Assembly: GCA_900314495.1 (NCBI GenBank)
Contig: OMVJ01000018.1
Span: forward strand, 49,898 to 89,930
DNA from: an uncultured Olsenella sp.
GTDB lineage: Bacteria > Actinomycetota > Coriobacteriia > Coriobacteriales > Atopobiaceae
Direction of reading: 5' to 3'
DNA length: 40,033 nt
Positions 7,950-15,760 of the stretch are shown one piece after another. Within the stretch, counting starts at the first letter, position 1. Each line of letters starts with the position of its first letter. Below the pieces are notes generated by a model that searched no databases, was not told the origin of the DNA, and saw only the letters and a program-made list of their open reading frames with translations. The position numbers and the translations under genes are program-made.

Positions 7950-9781
7950 ATGATCACTCCCCCAGAGATTGCGCCCGCCGGGCAAACCTGCTCGCAGAGC
8001 GTGCATCCCGTGCACTGGGATTGGTCTATCTCCACATGACCGTCGGCTTGAGGTATAAGCGCCGGACAACCCAGCTGCCTGTAGCAGCTTCCGCATCCAA
8101 TGCACTTCTCCGCGTCAACATGGCTACGGTTCCTTGGTTTGACCAGCGCGACGCACGGGGAACGGAAGATGATAGCCTTCACCCCAGGTTCGGCATCCAC
8201 ACGCTTGACCGTCTCGACGGCGGTAGCCTGGTCCAGCGGGTTCACAACCTCAACCGTCGTCAGCCCAATCGCCCGTAGCACCGCCTCCATGTTCACGGCA
8301 CTGACCACCTCACCGCGAATGGTACGTCCCGTTCCTGGGTGCGGCTGGTGTCCCGTCATTGCCGTGGTGGAGTTATCTAGCACCACTAGGGTCATGGAGG
8401 CCTGGTTGTAGTACGCATTTACCACGCCCGTAATGCCACTGGCAAAGAACGTGGAGTCACCGACAAAGGCGAAGGCGTGCGTGTCTGGCTCCACGTGGTA
8501 GACGCCCTGCGCGATGTTGATGCCCGCGCCCATACAGAGGCAGGTATCGCACATGTCCAAGGGCTGAGCGTTGCCCAGCGTGTAGCACCCAATGTCACCG
8601 CAGAAGATGGTCTTCTTGCCCCGCATGGCCCGCTTTACGGCATAGAAGCTCGCACGATGTGGGCAACCTGCACAAAGCACAGGCGGACGCACGGGAAGCT
8701 GCGGCGCAGATGGAACAGGGGCCGCAGCCTCATCCCGAGCAGCGCTCCTACCCAGGAACGCGTCCAGGACTTCTCCCACATAGTCCACGGAGTTCTCACC
8801 CGAAGGCTTTACGTCCCCGGTGAGCTTTCCCCGAACGCGTACATCCAGGTGATACTTCCCGCACACGCCGATGAGCGCTCGTTCAATAACCGGATCAAGC
8901 TCCTCAACGCACAGGACCTCGTCCAGGCCGTCAAGAAACTCTAGTGCGAGTTGCTCCGGAAAGGGGAACGGAGTTCCCACGCGCATAACCCGAACGTCAT
9001 CCGTTGCAGTCAGGCTCTCTCGCACGTAGCTGTAATTGACGCCGTGGGTCGCAACGCCAAGCCTGCGCCCGTCCGAGCGACTTCCCGTCTCGCGTTCGAT
9101 GAAGTTCCCTTGGTAGGCAGAAAGACGCCTGGAGAGCTCTGCGTTGCGCCTCTCGATTTTCGCATGGTTGGCTACAGAGAGGCGCGGGAAGATGACCCAC
9201 CTGCTGGAGTCCTTGGCGAACCCCTCGGGTGCACGGACGGGCCAATCCGCCTCATCCACAACGTCAAACGCCTGGTAAGCATGGTCTATGCGCGTGGTCG
9301 GCCTCAGGAAGACCGGCGTGCCCAGCTCTTCCGAGAGAGCGAATGCATCCTGCACCATCTGATAGGCCTCGGGAACCGACGAAGGGTCGAAGCAGGGTAC
9401 CTTGGAGAAGGCGGCAAATGTCCGCGTGTCTTGCTCCGTCTGAGACGAGATGGGTCCGGGGTCGTCCGCGACAACGATGACCATGCCACCCTTGACCCCT
9501 ATGTACTCCAGGCTCATAAGCGGATCGGAGGCGACGTTCAGGCCGACCTGCTTCATGGTCACCAGGGCACGGGCGCCAGCATAGGCCGCGCCCGCAGCCA
9601 CTTCCAATGCAGATTTCTCGTTGACGGACCATTCCACGTGCACGTGCTCCGGCGCACGCTTTCCCATGGTCTCGAGAATCTCCGTCGAAGGCGTGCCAGG
9701 GTAGCCGCAAGCAACGTTGACACCAGCTGCCAGCGCACCTAGGGCGATGGCCTCGTTGCCCATCAAGAATTCTCTGTGCAT
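7946..9781 (-). CDS. iorA: Indolepyruvate ferredoxin oxidoreductase, alpha subunit
   Basis: A 611-residue thiamine-diphosphate enzyme that oxidatively decarboxylates aryl pyruvates from Trp, Phe and Tyr to aryl-acetyl-CoA and reduces ferredoxin. N-terminal pyrimidine-binding domain with GYPGTPSTEI and VEWSVNEKSALEVAAG; ThDP/Mg site GDIGCYTLG and FVGDSTFFASGITGVVNAYYN. A C-terminal double ferredoxin domain has two cysteine clusters: CIGCGSCYRQLGC and CTGCTLCEQVCP. The first cluster has four residues before its last Cys. Start at 9781 with GGGGGATAC before it. Only 25 bases separate it from the upstream Rpn-type gene, so the operon promoter must lie inside or beyond that gene. Confidence 0.96.
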   Translation of the reverse strand: MHREFLMGNEAIALGALAAGVNVACGYPGTPSTEILETMGKRAPEHVHVEWSVNEKSALEVAAGAAYAGARALVTMKQVGLNVASDPLMSLEYIGVKGGMVIVVADDPGPISSQTEQDTRTFAAFSKVPCFDPSSVPEAYQMVQDAFALSEELGTPVFLRPTTRIDHAYQAFDVVDEADWPVRAPEGFAKDSSRWVIFPRLSVANHAKIERRNAELSRRLSAYQGNFIERETGSRSDGRRLGVATHGVNYSYVRESLTATDDVRVMRVGTPFPFPEQLALEFLDGLDEVLCVEELDPVIERALIGVCGKYHLDVRVRGKLTGDVKPSGENSVDYVGEVLDAFLGRSAARDEAAAPVPSAPQLPVRPPVLCAGCPHRASFYAVKRAMRGKKTIFCGDIGCYTLGNAQPLDMCDTCLCMGAGINIAQGVYHVEPDTHAFAFVGDSTFFASGITGVVNAYYNQASMTLVVLDNSTTAMTGHQPHPGTGRTIRGEVVSAVNMEAVLRAIGLTTVEVVNPLDQATAVETVKRVDAEPGVKAIIFRSPCVALVKPRNRSHVDAEKCIGCGSCYRQLGCPALIPQADGHVEIDQSQCTGCTLCEQVCPAGAISGGVII

Positions 9782-9806
9782 GTATCCCCCCTATGCAGCA
9801 CACTCA

Positions 9807-10676
9807 CTACTCGATGCCAAATTCCTGAAAAAGTTGTTCTAGTATCTCGCGGTCACCCATGGCGGGCACTAGCTCGTCAGCCCTCCCATGGTCAGACAGC
9901 GCTTGGGCGAGCTTGCTCATCTTTTCGTACGTCTCTGCCTTTCCTTCCGCCTTTCCTTCTGCCTTTCCTTCTCGCCTGGCATCTTCCAAGTTCCACTCGT
10001 ACATGACGTATTCCTTCCTCTTCTTAGATGAGAGGAGCACCCTCTGCACGGTCTGTTGAATGTCCCGAACCAATTCGCTCTGTTCAGCATTATCACCCGC
10101 CAGATAGTCAAGTACGTCTTGAAGAGCATCGTTGACCGTGCCGACGGTGCCCGTGGCATTCAGGAACACGTGTTCGGTTCCATCCCAAGGCATCGCGACC
10201 TCGTTCTCAACACAGACCCGCCGATACGTATACCGCTTGAGGCCGTACCCAAACGGATCGAACGTGCAGAAGAAGATGACGTACGAATCCGAAAGTCGTC
10301 CGTAGTCCAACCCCTTGCCCAGCTGACCGGTATCCATAGCCGCCTGGTAATAGCGCGCACGCTTCACCAGGTCAGTCGCGTTGCTGCGCTGCATCTCCAC
10401 ATCGAACACGCGACCCGAGCCGTCCTTGGCGTACACGTCAAGCCTTACACCCTTCGAACTCGGCGAGGGTTCGAAGCCACGCTCGGCAGCACTCACTTCA
10501 ACATGATCGATGGGAATCTCCAGCACTGCCTCAAGCAGACGTTGACATACCTCGAGGTTCGACGCGAGCACCTCACCGAAGACGTAGTTGTCCGCGAAGG
10601 TGAGTTTGCTCCACTTGCCCTCCAGCCGATCGATGTCTTGCTGGCTTGGCATCTTATGATTCAATTCGTGCTCCAT
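9807..10676 (-). CDS. Rpn-family recombination-promoting nuclease / putative transposase
   Basis: A 289-residue PDDEXK_2-type (PF12784) protein. The N-terminal half has TFADNYVFGEVLA, then the nuclease core: Asp in VRLDVYAKD and the E-x-Q of FDVEMQ, followed by RARYYQAAMDTGQL and YVIFFCTFDPFG. The C-terminal part is helical and contains GKAEGKAEGKAE, coded by a 12-bp tandem repeat at 9937-9972. E. coli RpnA relatives cleave DNA and promote RecA-independent recombination. Here the activity is inferred from family only. The start at 10676 (MEHELNHKM) follows AAGGGGGC; an ATG 29 codons upstream is less likely. Two palindromes sit in its upstream region. Confidence 0.85.
   Translation of the reverse strand: MEHELNHKMPSQQDIDRLEGKWSKLTFADNYVFGEVLASNLEVCQRLLEAVLEIPIDHVEVSAAERGFEPSPSSKGVRLDVYAKDGSGRVFDVEMQRSNATDLVKRARYYQAAMDTGQLGKGLDYGRLSDSYVIFFCTFDPFGYGLKRYTYRRVCVENEVAMPWDGTEHVFLNATGTVGTVNDALQDVLDYLAGDNAEQSELVRDIQQTVQRVLLSSKKRKEYVMYEWNLEDARREGKAEGKAEGKAETYEKMSKLAQALSDHGRADELVPAMGDREILEQLFQEFGIE
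9937..9972 (-). repeat. In-frame 12-bp tandem repeat (three copies) in the Rpn-type gene
   Basis: Three adjoining copies of GCCTTTCCTTCT (first copy ends in C), read on the plus strand. On the coding strand each unit gives Gly-Lys-Ala-Glu. Because the unit is 12 bp, copy number can change without breaking the frame. Confidence 0.9.
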
Positions 10677-10782
10677 GCTGCCCCCTTGGTGTTTCGTACG
10701 ATTGCTTCGTTCGTTCAAGACAAGCTCGTCTAGGTACCTAACGGAGTGAAAGCGGATCCCCATCCATTTGGCTGTAATGTGA

Positions 10783-10818
10783 TGTTATGATAACACATAT
10801 AGCGAACCGTTGTTCGCT
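10783..10818. promoter_or_regulatory. Two adjacent palindromes upstream of the Rpn-type gene
   Basis: TGTTATGATAACA (10783-10795) is a perfect 6+1+6 palindrome. Five bases later AGCGAACCGTTGTTCGCT (10801-10818) is a perfect 7-bp stem with a 4-base loop. They lie about 110-140 bases upstream of the Rpn-type start. The first looks like an operator; the second could be an operator or a short hairpin. Confidence 0.45.
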
Positions 10819-10941
10819 TATCTAAGAAATCTGTTGTCCGTAGACGCGACAAGGGACACCCACTGCGGTCGCCTATCCACTGACTGTAATTCATGCAGCT
10901 GATGCCTATGGATCGCTCAAAACTTAAGAGCTCTCATGAGG

Positions 10942-11525
10942 TCAGCCTCTGCCATCAGTGACCTCCCGAGTCCCGCCCGCAGCTTGCGCGGCCTCCTCCT
11001 TGATGCAGCCCTCCAACGTGTTCAGGAAGAGCGGAACCATCGCTGACGGGCTGTACTTACGGTACGCATAGCCATAGGTGATAGACAGGTCAACCCTTCA
11101 CCTTGGCTCGCCACAAGTCCCCAAAGCGGGGCCGCGTAAAGCGCCGTTCGTCAGGAAGAACACGTCCGGATATATACATGGAGAGCATGTTGACCTGCTG
11201 GAAGTCCCTCATGGTGGAGGAGCACACGGCCTGCCTGACGCCCACGCGCAACTCCCCACCCAGTTCACGCACATACTCGTCGACCTCGTTCTGCATGAGG
11301 TCGTACTCGGCGAACATGCGCCTAAACCGCTTGGGCAAATGCCTCCCGCCGCGTTCGCACGTACCTCATGGCCGCTGCGGTCAAGCAAGGGAACTCCCAG
11401 CTCCTCCTCCACCTGCTCGCATGGTGTGAAATGGTGGGCGGGTCACGTACAACGCCTTGCCCGTTTGCGCGAAGCTCTTGTTGCTGGCCAAGTTCACAAA
11501 CTCGCGTACGTTCTACGTCAATCAT
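10942..11525 (-). pseudogene. LysR-type regulator, degraded
   Basis: Pieces of a LysR regulator lie in order but in different frames. Start: MIDVERTR at 11525, after GGAGGCGCCC. One frame over: EFVNLASNKSFAQTGKALYVTRPP, the helix-turn-helix region. Then EEELGVPLLDRSGHEV, the end of the HTH domain. Then RRMFAEYDLMQNEVDEYVREL, the linker helix, and GGELRVGVRQAV, the start of the effector domain. A final frame gives VDLSITYGYAYRKYSPSAM and LFLNTLEGCI, typical of the C-terminus, ending at 10942. At least three frameshifts are needed. The whole is only about 580 bp instead of ~900, so most of the effector-binding domain is deleted. Confidence 0.8.
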
Positions 11526-11556
11526 GGGCGCCTCCTTGAAGGGACATCGTGACACC

Positions 11557-12594
11557 TCAAGCAAGCGAAGGATCGCAGTACTCGGAAGACGATTGCTTTG
11601 GCACACAGAGGAAGTTCATGACCAACCTGACCATGGCCTCCTTCTCTTCCGCGTTTGACTCTGCAATCATGATGGTCATGGCCACCAACACATCGTCCTG
11701 CAAGCGCTTCTCTCCATGCGCATCGTAGAGGAGATTGTTTCTGTCCAGGAAGTAGAGAAAGATAGCGGCAGCTATACGCTTGTTACCGTCAAGGAAACTG
11801 TGATTCTTTACCACGAAGTACAGGAGGTTCGCCGCCTTCTCCTCCGTCGATGAGTACGCATCCTGGCCACCAAAGCTCGCATAGATGTCACCTATGCTGG
11901 CCCGGAATGAGTCGTCCTTCTCCACGCCAAACAGGCTCGACTCGGAACCAAACCGCATGTGCGAAATGACGTCGCGGCACTCATCGTACGTCAGCACCTC
12001 CGAGGACTTGCTGCCCTCAGGCTTTGCAATTGACTTGTTGTCGTAGTCATCCAGGAGGTCAAGCGCCTGAGCATAGCTCTGCACTATTTCGATAACCTGC
12101 CGCGTCCCGATTTGCCCCTCTGACAGGCGAGACATCACCTCTACCGTCTGTCGGAGTTGCCTGAGCCGCGCCTCGTTTGCGACGTAACCACGAACCACGT
12201 AGTTGCGCAACACCGCGGTGGCCCATCGACGGAACTCGACGCCCCTCTTGGATTTCACTCGGTAGCCGACCGAGATGATGGCATCCAAGTTATAGAGCTT
12301 TACCTTGTAGTTCTTTCCGTCTGTGGCAGTTGTCAAGGATTCCTTGACAACTTCGGTGCGTTCCAGTTCGCCTTCTTTGAAGCAGTTATTGACATGCAAG
12401 CTCACGTTCTGCTTGGTCGTGTCAAAGAGAAGCGACATCTGGTGTTGGCTCAGCCAAACGGAGTCATCCTCGACGGCAACCGGAAGCGTTATCTGGCCAT
12501 CGCTCGACTCAAACAGAACAATCTGACCTTTCGGCCATCTGTCCTCTGGGTCGGTCACATAGTTGTATGGCTCTACAAATGCTTGTTCTGTCAT
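11557..12594 (-). CDS. RhuM-Fic fusion protein
   Basis: A 345-residue two-part protein. Residues about 24-150 are a RhuM-type domain (virulence RhuM/YhbX-like): QIVLFESSDGQITLPV, VWLSQHQMSLLFDTTKQNV, YNLDAIISVGYRVKS and FRRWATAVLRNYVVRGY. Residues about 200-345 are a Fic/Doc domain with the motif HSFLDGNKR (265-273). The GNKR ending resembles Doc-type phosphotransferases more than the HPFxxGNGR of AMPylating Fic proteins. Start taken at 12594 (MTEQAFVEP), with a weak GGGG ahead; the frame is open upstream from 12663. It neighbours a LysR pseudogene and an Rpn-type gene. Target and toxicity are unknown, and no antitoxin gene is recognisable beside it. Confidence 0.88.
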   Translation of the reverse strand: MTEQAFVEPYNYVTDPEDRWPKGQIVLFESSDGQITLPVAVEDDSVWLSQHQMSLLFDTTKQNVSLHVNNCFKEGELERTEVVKESLTTATDGKNYKVKLYNLDAIISVGYRVKSKRGVEFRRWATAVLRNYVVRGYVANEARLRQLRQTVEVMSRLSEGQIGTRQVIEIVQSYAQALDLLDDYDNKSIAKPEGSKSSEVLTYDECRDVISHMRFGSESSLFGVEKDDSFRASIGDIYASFGGQDAYSSTEEKAANLLYFVVKNHSFLDGNKRIAAAIFLYFLDRNNLLYDAHGEKRLQDDVLVAMTIMIAESNAEEKEAMVRLVMNFLCVPKQSSSEYCDPSLA

Positions 12595-12894
12595 TGTTAC
12601 CCCAATCACATCGGTCAACAGTGCCTCTCCCGTTTGGACCGACTGATTAAGGAAGACAAGCAATAGGCATAGTGAGCCCTCCTTTCACAAAACGGTCCGA
12701 ACGGACGTCTTGCTACGGAGGCACTCACTGAGGAATTGAAAGCCCCGATAACTCCTGGGACACCTTATAGCCACAGGCTTTCGTGCCAAAGGATCGAGGT
12801 CCGGTACGCTCCTCGTTCGCTCGTACGTCGACGGCCTCTCACCTTGCAGCAACGCAAGTCTAGCACACTACAAACGTATGTTCTAATGTTTTTT
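12595..12894. other. Gene-free stretch between the rhuM-fic and buk genes
   Basis: No supported gene. Both flanking genes read leftward, so it should hold the promoter of rhuM-fic and the end of the buk transcript. I see only a short GTCC/GGAC hairpin near 12696 and an A/T-rich run at 12885-12894. No clear terminator. Confidence 0.4.
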
Positions 12895-14016
12895 CTAGAA
12901 ACCCTGCCACACAGGCGCACCGGGGTAGACCTGTGCCTCCGCGTCACCCGCCAGCACGTCACAGGCGGCTTGCGCCATGGCCTGCTGCTCAAGCTCGTCG
13001 GGGTAGGTGTAGATTGGGGCAATCCAGCCGCAGCGGGCGCGAACGCCGTTTACCACGTCGTCAAACCGCAACAGGCCGCCCGTCAGCAGAATGGCATCCA
13101 CTTGGCCGCTGAGCGCGCCAGCCATTGCCGCGATCCACTTGCAAGTTTGGTAGATCATCGCGGACCACACGCGCGTTGCCACGGGGTCGCCCTCCTCCAC
13201 CATCTTGTGCACGGCGTCCGAACTGCTGGTGCCAAACCAGGAGGAAAGACCGCCACCCTGCGAGCAGAGCGTGCGCACATCCTCGGGCTTCTGGTCCCAC
13301 AGGTGGTCAAGCACGTCCGTCACCGCCATGGACCCCATGCGGGTGGGCGTGAAGGGGCCCTCTCCCCCGCCGGCGTCGTTGCCGTCTACCATGCAGCCAT
13401 GCTGGTGGGCAGTGATGGAGATGCCGCCGTCGATGTGCGCGACGATGAAGTTGTGGTCCTCGTAACGAATGCCCTGCTCCTCGCAGTGACGGCGCGCGAC
13501 AGCCTTGAGGTTGAGCGCGTGGCTAACGGCGCGGCGGTACACCCCACGGACACCTGTGATGCGCGCGTCCTCGCAGAGCTCGTCCACAATGGGCGGGTTC
13601 ACCATGAGCGCGAGGCCACCGTAGCGCGCGTGAACGCGCTGCGCCATCTGCACGCCCAGCATGGAGGCATGGTACAGGCCACCCTTGCAGGCGCGCGTGT
13701 CGTCAATGAGCCGCTGGTCAATGGCATAGATTCCGCTCGCCACGGGATAACAGCTGCCGCCCCGGCCAACCACGGCGTCTATGCCCGTCAGGTCGATTCC
13801 GTTCTCGCGCAGGAAGTCCTCCAGCACGCCCATGCGGTAGTCAAGCTGGTCGTTTATGGTCCCCAGCTGGCGCAGCATGCTGGAATCGTGGAAGACGTCC
13901 GTGTCAAACTCGCACACGCCGTTCTGGAACAGAGAGACCTTGGTGGAGGTGGACCCCGGGTTGATGACGAAGATTCGCCAAGGACCAGTAACGGCCTGGC
14001 CAACGTTGCTGGGCAT
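12895..14016 (-). CDS. buk: Butyrate kinase
   Basis: A 373-residue ASKHA-fold acyl kinase that makes butyrate plus ATP from butyryl phosphate, or handles branched-chain or other acyl phosphates. It has the N-terminal phosphate loop FVINPGSTSTKVSLF (about 15-29), DAVVGRGG, the NPPIVDEL segment, HIDGGISI and LLTGGLLRF. Full length for Buk. It lies 68 bases downstream of the cyclo-ligase gene on the same strand; that gap holds an imperfect hairpin. Substrate preference cannot be read from sequence. It gives the last ATP-yielding step of an acid-producing fermentation and fits with aryl- or acyl-CoA production elsewhere in the window. Confidence 0.93.
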   Translation of the reverse strand: MPSNVGQAVTGPWRIFVINPGSTSTKVSLFQNGVCEFDTDVFHDSSMLRQLGTINDQLDYRMGVLEDFLRENGIDLTGIDAVVGRGGSCYPVASGIYAIDQRLIDDTRACKGGLYHASMLGVQMAQRVHARYGGLALMVNPPIVDELCEDARITGVRGVYRRAVSHALNLKAVARRHCEEQGIRYEDHNFIVAHIDGGISITAHQHGCMVDGNDAGGGEGPFTPTRMGSMAVTDVLDHLWDQKPEDVRTLCSQGGGLSSWFGTSSSDAVHKMVEEGDPVATRVWSAMIYQTCKWIAAMAGALSGQVDAILLTGGLLRFDDVVNGVRARCGWIAPIYTYPDELEQQAMAQAACDVLAGDAEAQVYPGAPVWQGF

Positions 14017-14084
14017 GTGGTTGGGCTCCCTTCCGCGCTATGCGTACAACCGCGCATGATAGCACGGAGGGCACGCGCCAGCGC

Positions 14085-14684
14085 CTATCGCCCGCGCACG
14101 TACAGCGTTTCGCTCTCCGTGATCACCACGTCCACGGGCACGTCGTACTTCTCCACCACGGTCAGCTTATCCACCAGCGTGGACTCGCGGCAGATGCCCA
14201 CAGAGGTCCCCGCGAAGGCGGCCAGGAACGAGTCGTAGAAGCCGCCGCCGTAGCCAAGGCGATAACCGCGCCGGTCAAACGCCAACCCCGGCACAATGGC
14301 CAGGGCATGGGTGCCGGCATCCTCGGGGTTGACCTCCGCGCGGCGCTGGGCTGGCGGTTCCAGCACGCCAAACTTGCTCTTCTCCAAACCGTCAAGGTCA
14401 TCCACCTGGTACCAGGTCATTTGGTGGGGGCCGATGACGCGCGGCAGGGCAACCAGCTTGCCCGCTTCCCACGCAGCCTGGATTATGGCGCGGGTCTCAA
14501 CCTCGGAGCCCATGGCCAGGTAGGTCAGAAGCAGGCGCGACCGCCCCCACTCCGGCAGCGCCGTGATCGCCGCCTGAATCCTGCGGTCCGTTGCCGCTCG
14601 CTCCTCGGGATCACGCGCGTCGCGCTCCGCGCGTAGGCGGGCACGGAGCTCGCGCTTTTCATCTGCAAGGTTCTTCTCCGCCAT
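14085..14684 (-). CDS. 5-formyltetrahydrofolate cyclo-ligase
   Basis: A 199-residue enzyme (MTHFS family) that uses ATP to turn 5-formyl-THF into 5,10-methenyl-THF. It has the N-terminal helix EKRELRARLRAERDA with the nucleotide-binding Lys/Arg pattern and the C-terminal signature VPGLAFDRRGYRLG followed by YGGGFYD. Start at 14684 (MAEKNLADEK), giving the usual family length; the ribosome binding site GGGTTGGTG is mediocre. It likely shares a transcript with buk. Together with formate-THF ligase at the left edge it belongs to folate one-carbon metabolism. Confidence 0.92.
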   Translation of the reverse strand: MAEKNLADEKRELRARLRAERDARDPEERAATDRRIQAAITALPEWGRSRLLLTYLAMGSEVETRAIIQAAWEAGKLVALPRVIGPHQMTWYQVDDLDGLEKSKFGVLEPPAQRRAEVNPEDAGTHALAIVPGLAFDRRGYRLGYGGGFYDSFLAAFAGTSVGICRESTLVDKLTVVEKYDVPVDVVITESETLYVRGR

Positions 14685-14762
14685 GTGACACCAACCCCCT
14701 ATACAACGGGCAACCCGGCCGCCCAGCAACTTCACGCTAATGGTTCACCAGCTTATACAAGA

Positions 14763-14800
14763 ACGGGCCCGTGGGAAGCCGAGACTCCCCACGGGCCCGT
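14763..14800 (-). terminator. Rho-independent terminator after modA
   Basis: A perfect 13-bp stem (ACGGGCCCGTGGG with CCCACGGGCCCGT) with a 12-base loop, followed on the minus strand by TTCTTGT. It lies 39 bases beyond the modA stop and before the cyclo-ligase gene, so it closes the yqeB-xdhC-modA transcript. Confidence 0.85.
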
Positions 14801-14838
14801 CAGCGGTTGCAAGGTCACAAGCGAGAGTCCGCCAGCTA

Positions 14839-15747
14839 CTACGCGCTGGCCAGCGGCGTGAAGCCCACCTTCTGGAAGCAGGCGCTCGCGTCCGGGGTCT
14901 GCAGGAAGTCAAGGAACTCCTTGGCCAGCTCGGGCTCCGGTGCCTCCTTCAGCACGGCGGCGGGGTACACGACCTTGCCGCACATCTCCTCCGTTGCCTC
15001 GTCCACCACGGTCAGGCCCGCAGAGGTGGCGTCCGTCTTGTAGATTACGCCGCAATCAACCGCGGCCTCACTCACCTGAGAGGTGACCTCCTTGACGTTG
15101 GTTCCGTACGTGATGCAGCCAGCGTTGGCAAGCGTCTTTTCGTCCAGGCTGTAGTACGCAAGAATCTTTTGCGTGTACTGGCCAACGGGCACGTCGGAGT
15201 TGCCCATGGCCAGCAGGATGGACTGCCCCTTCAGCTTCTGCGCCATGTCGTCAAAGCCAGAGACCTTAGCGCCCTCGCCGCCCAAGTCCGGCACGACCAG
15301 CGTGACCTTGTTCTCCAGAATGTCAAAACGAGTGGAATGATCCACGAAGTCAAGGCCCTCGTCGTTGCCGGTCTCGGACTGTGCGTCCAGGGCGTTCATC
15401 TGTTTCTGCGCGGCGGAGATGAACACGTCGCACGCGGCACCCTCCTGAATCTGCGTCTTCAGCGTGCCAGATGAGTCAAAGTCGTACGAGATGTCCACGT
15501 TGGGGTTGGCCTGCCTGAAGAGGTCCGCAATCTCCGTAAGGGACTCCGTGAGCGAGGCGGCAGCGAAGACCGTCAGCGTCTTGCTCTCACCCGCACCCGC
15601 GGCAGACGAGCCAGCCGCACCGTTCGCGGCAGCTGACCCCGCGTCTGAGCTTGCGCCCGAAGATCCGCACGCGGCTAGTCCCAACGCGCCCACAAGACCA
15701 ACCGCGGCAACGAATGCGCGCCTGGTCATACCGTATGTTCCGCCCAT
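14839..15747 (-). CDS. modA: Molybdate-binding lipoprotein of an ABC transporter
   Basis: A 302-residue periplasmic-binding-type protein for molybdate or tungstate. The N-terminus has a twin-arginine-like start (MTRRAFVAAVG), a hydrophobic stretch and a lipobox LAAC, then a Ser/Ala/Gly-rich linker, so it should be an anchored extracytoplasmic lipoprotein. The mature part begins TLTVFAAASLTESLTEI, typical of ModA, with SSGTLKTQI, ACDVFISAAQKQM and a C-terminal EFLDFLQTPDA. Start at 15747 (MGGTYGMTRR) follows AGGGGAAG. It starts 13 bases after xdhC stops and is the last gene of that operon. The permease and ATPase genes (modB, modC) are absent from the window. Confidence 0.93.
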   Translation of the reverse strand: MGGTYGMTRRAFVAAVGLVGALGLAACGSSGASSDAGSAAANGAAGSSAAGAGESKTLTVFAAASLTESLTEIADLFRQANPNVDISYDFDSSGTLKTQIQEGAACDVFISAAQKQMNALDAQSETGNDEGLDFVDHSTRFDILENKVTLVVPDLGGEGAKVSGFDDMAQKLKGQSILLAMGNSDVPVGQYTQKILAYYSLDEKTLANAGCITYGTNVKEVTSQVSEAAVDCGVIYKTDATSAGLTVVDEATEEMCGKVVYPAAVLKEAPEPELAKEFLDFLQTPDASACFQKVGFTPLASA

Positions 15748-15760
15748 ACTTGCGCTTCCC

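Noticed and set aside
9937-9972. CRISPR-like or microsatellite array
   Set aside because: Unit is 12 bp with no spacers and lies in frame within a coding region; no CRISPR array was seen anywhere in the window.
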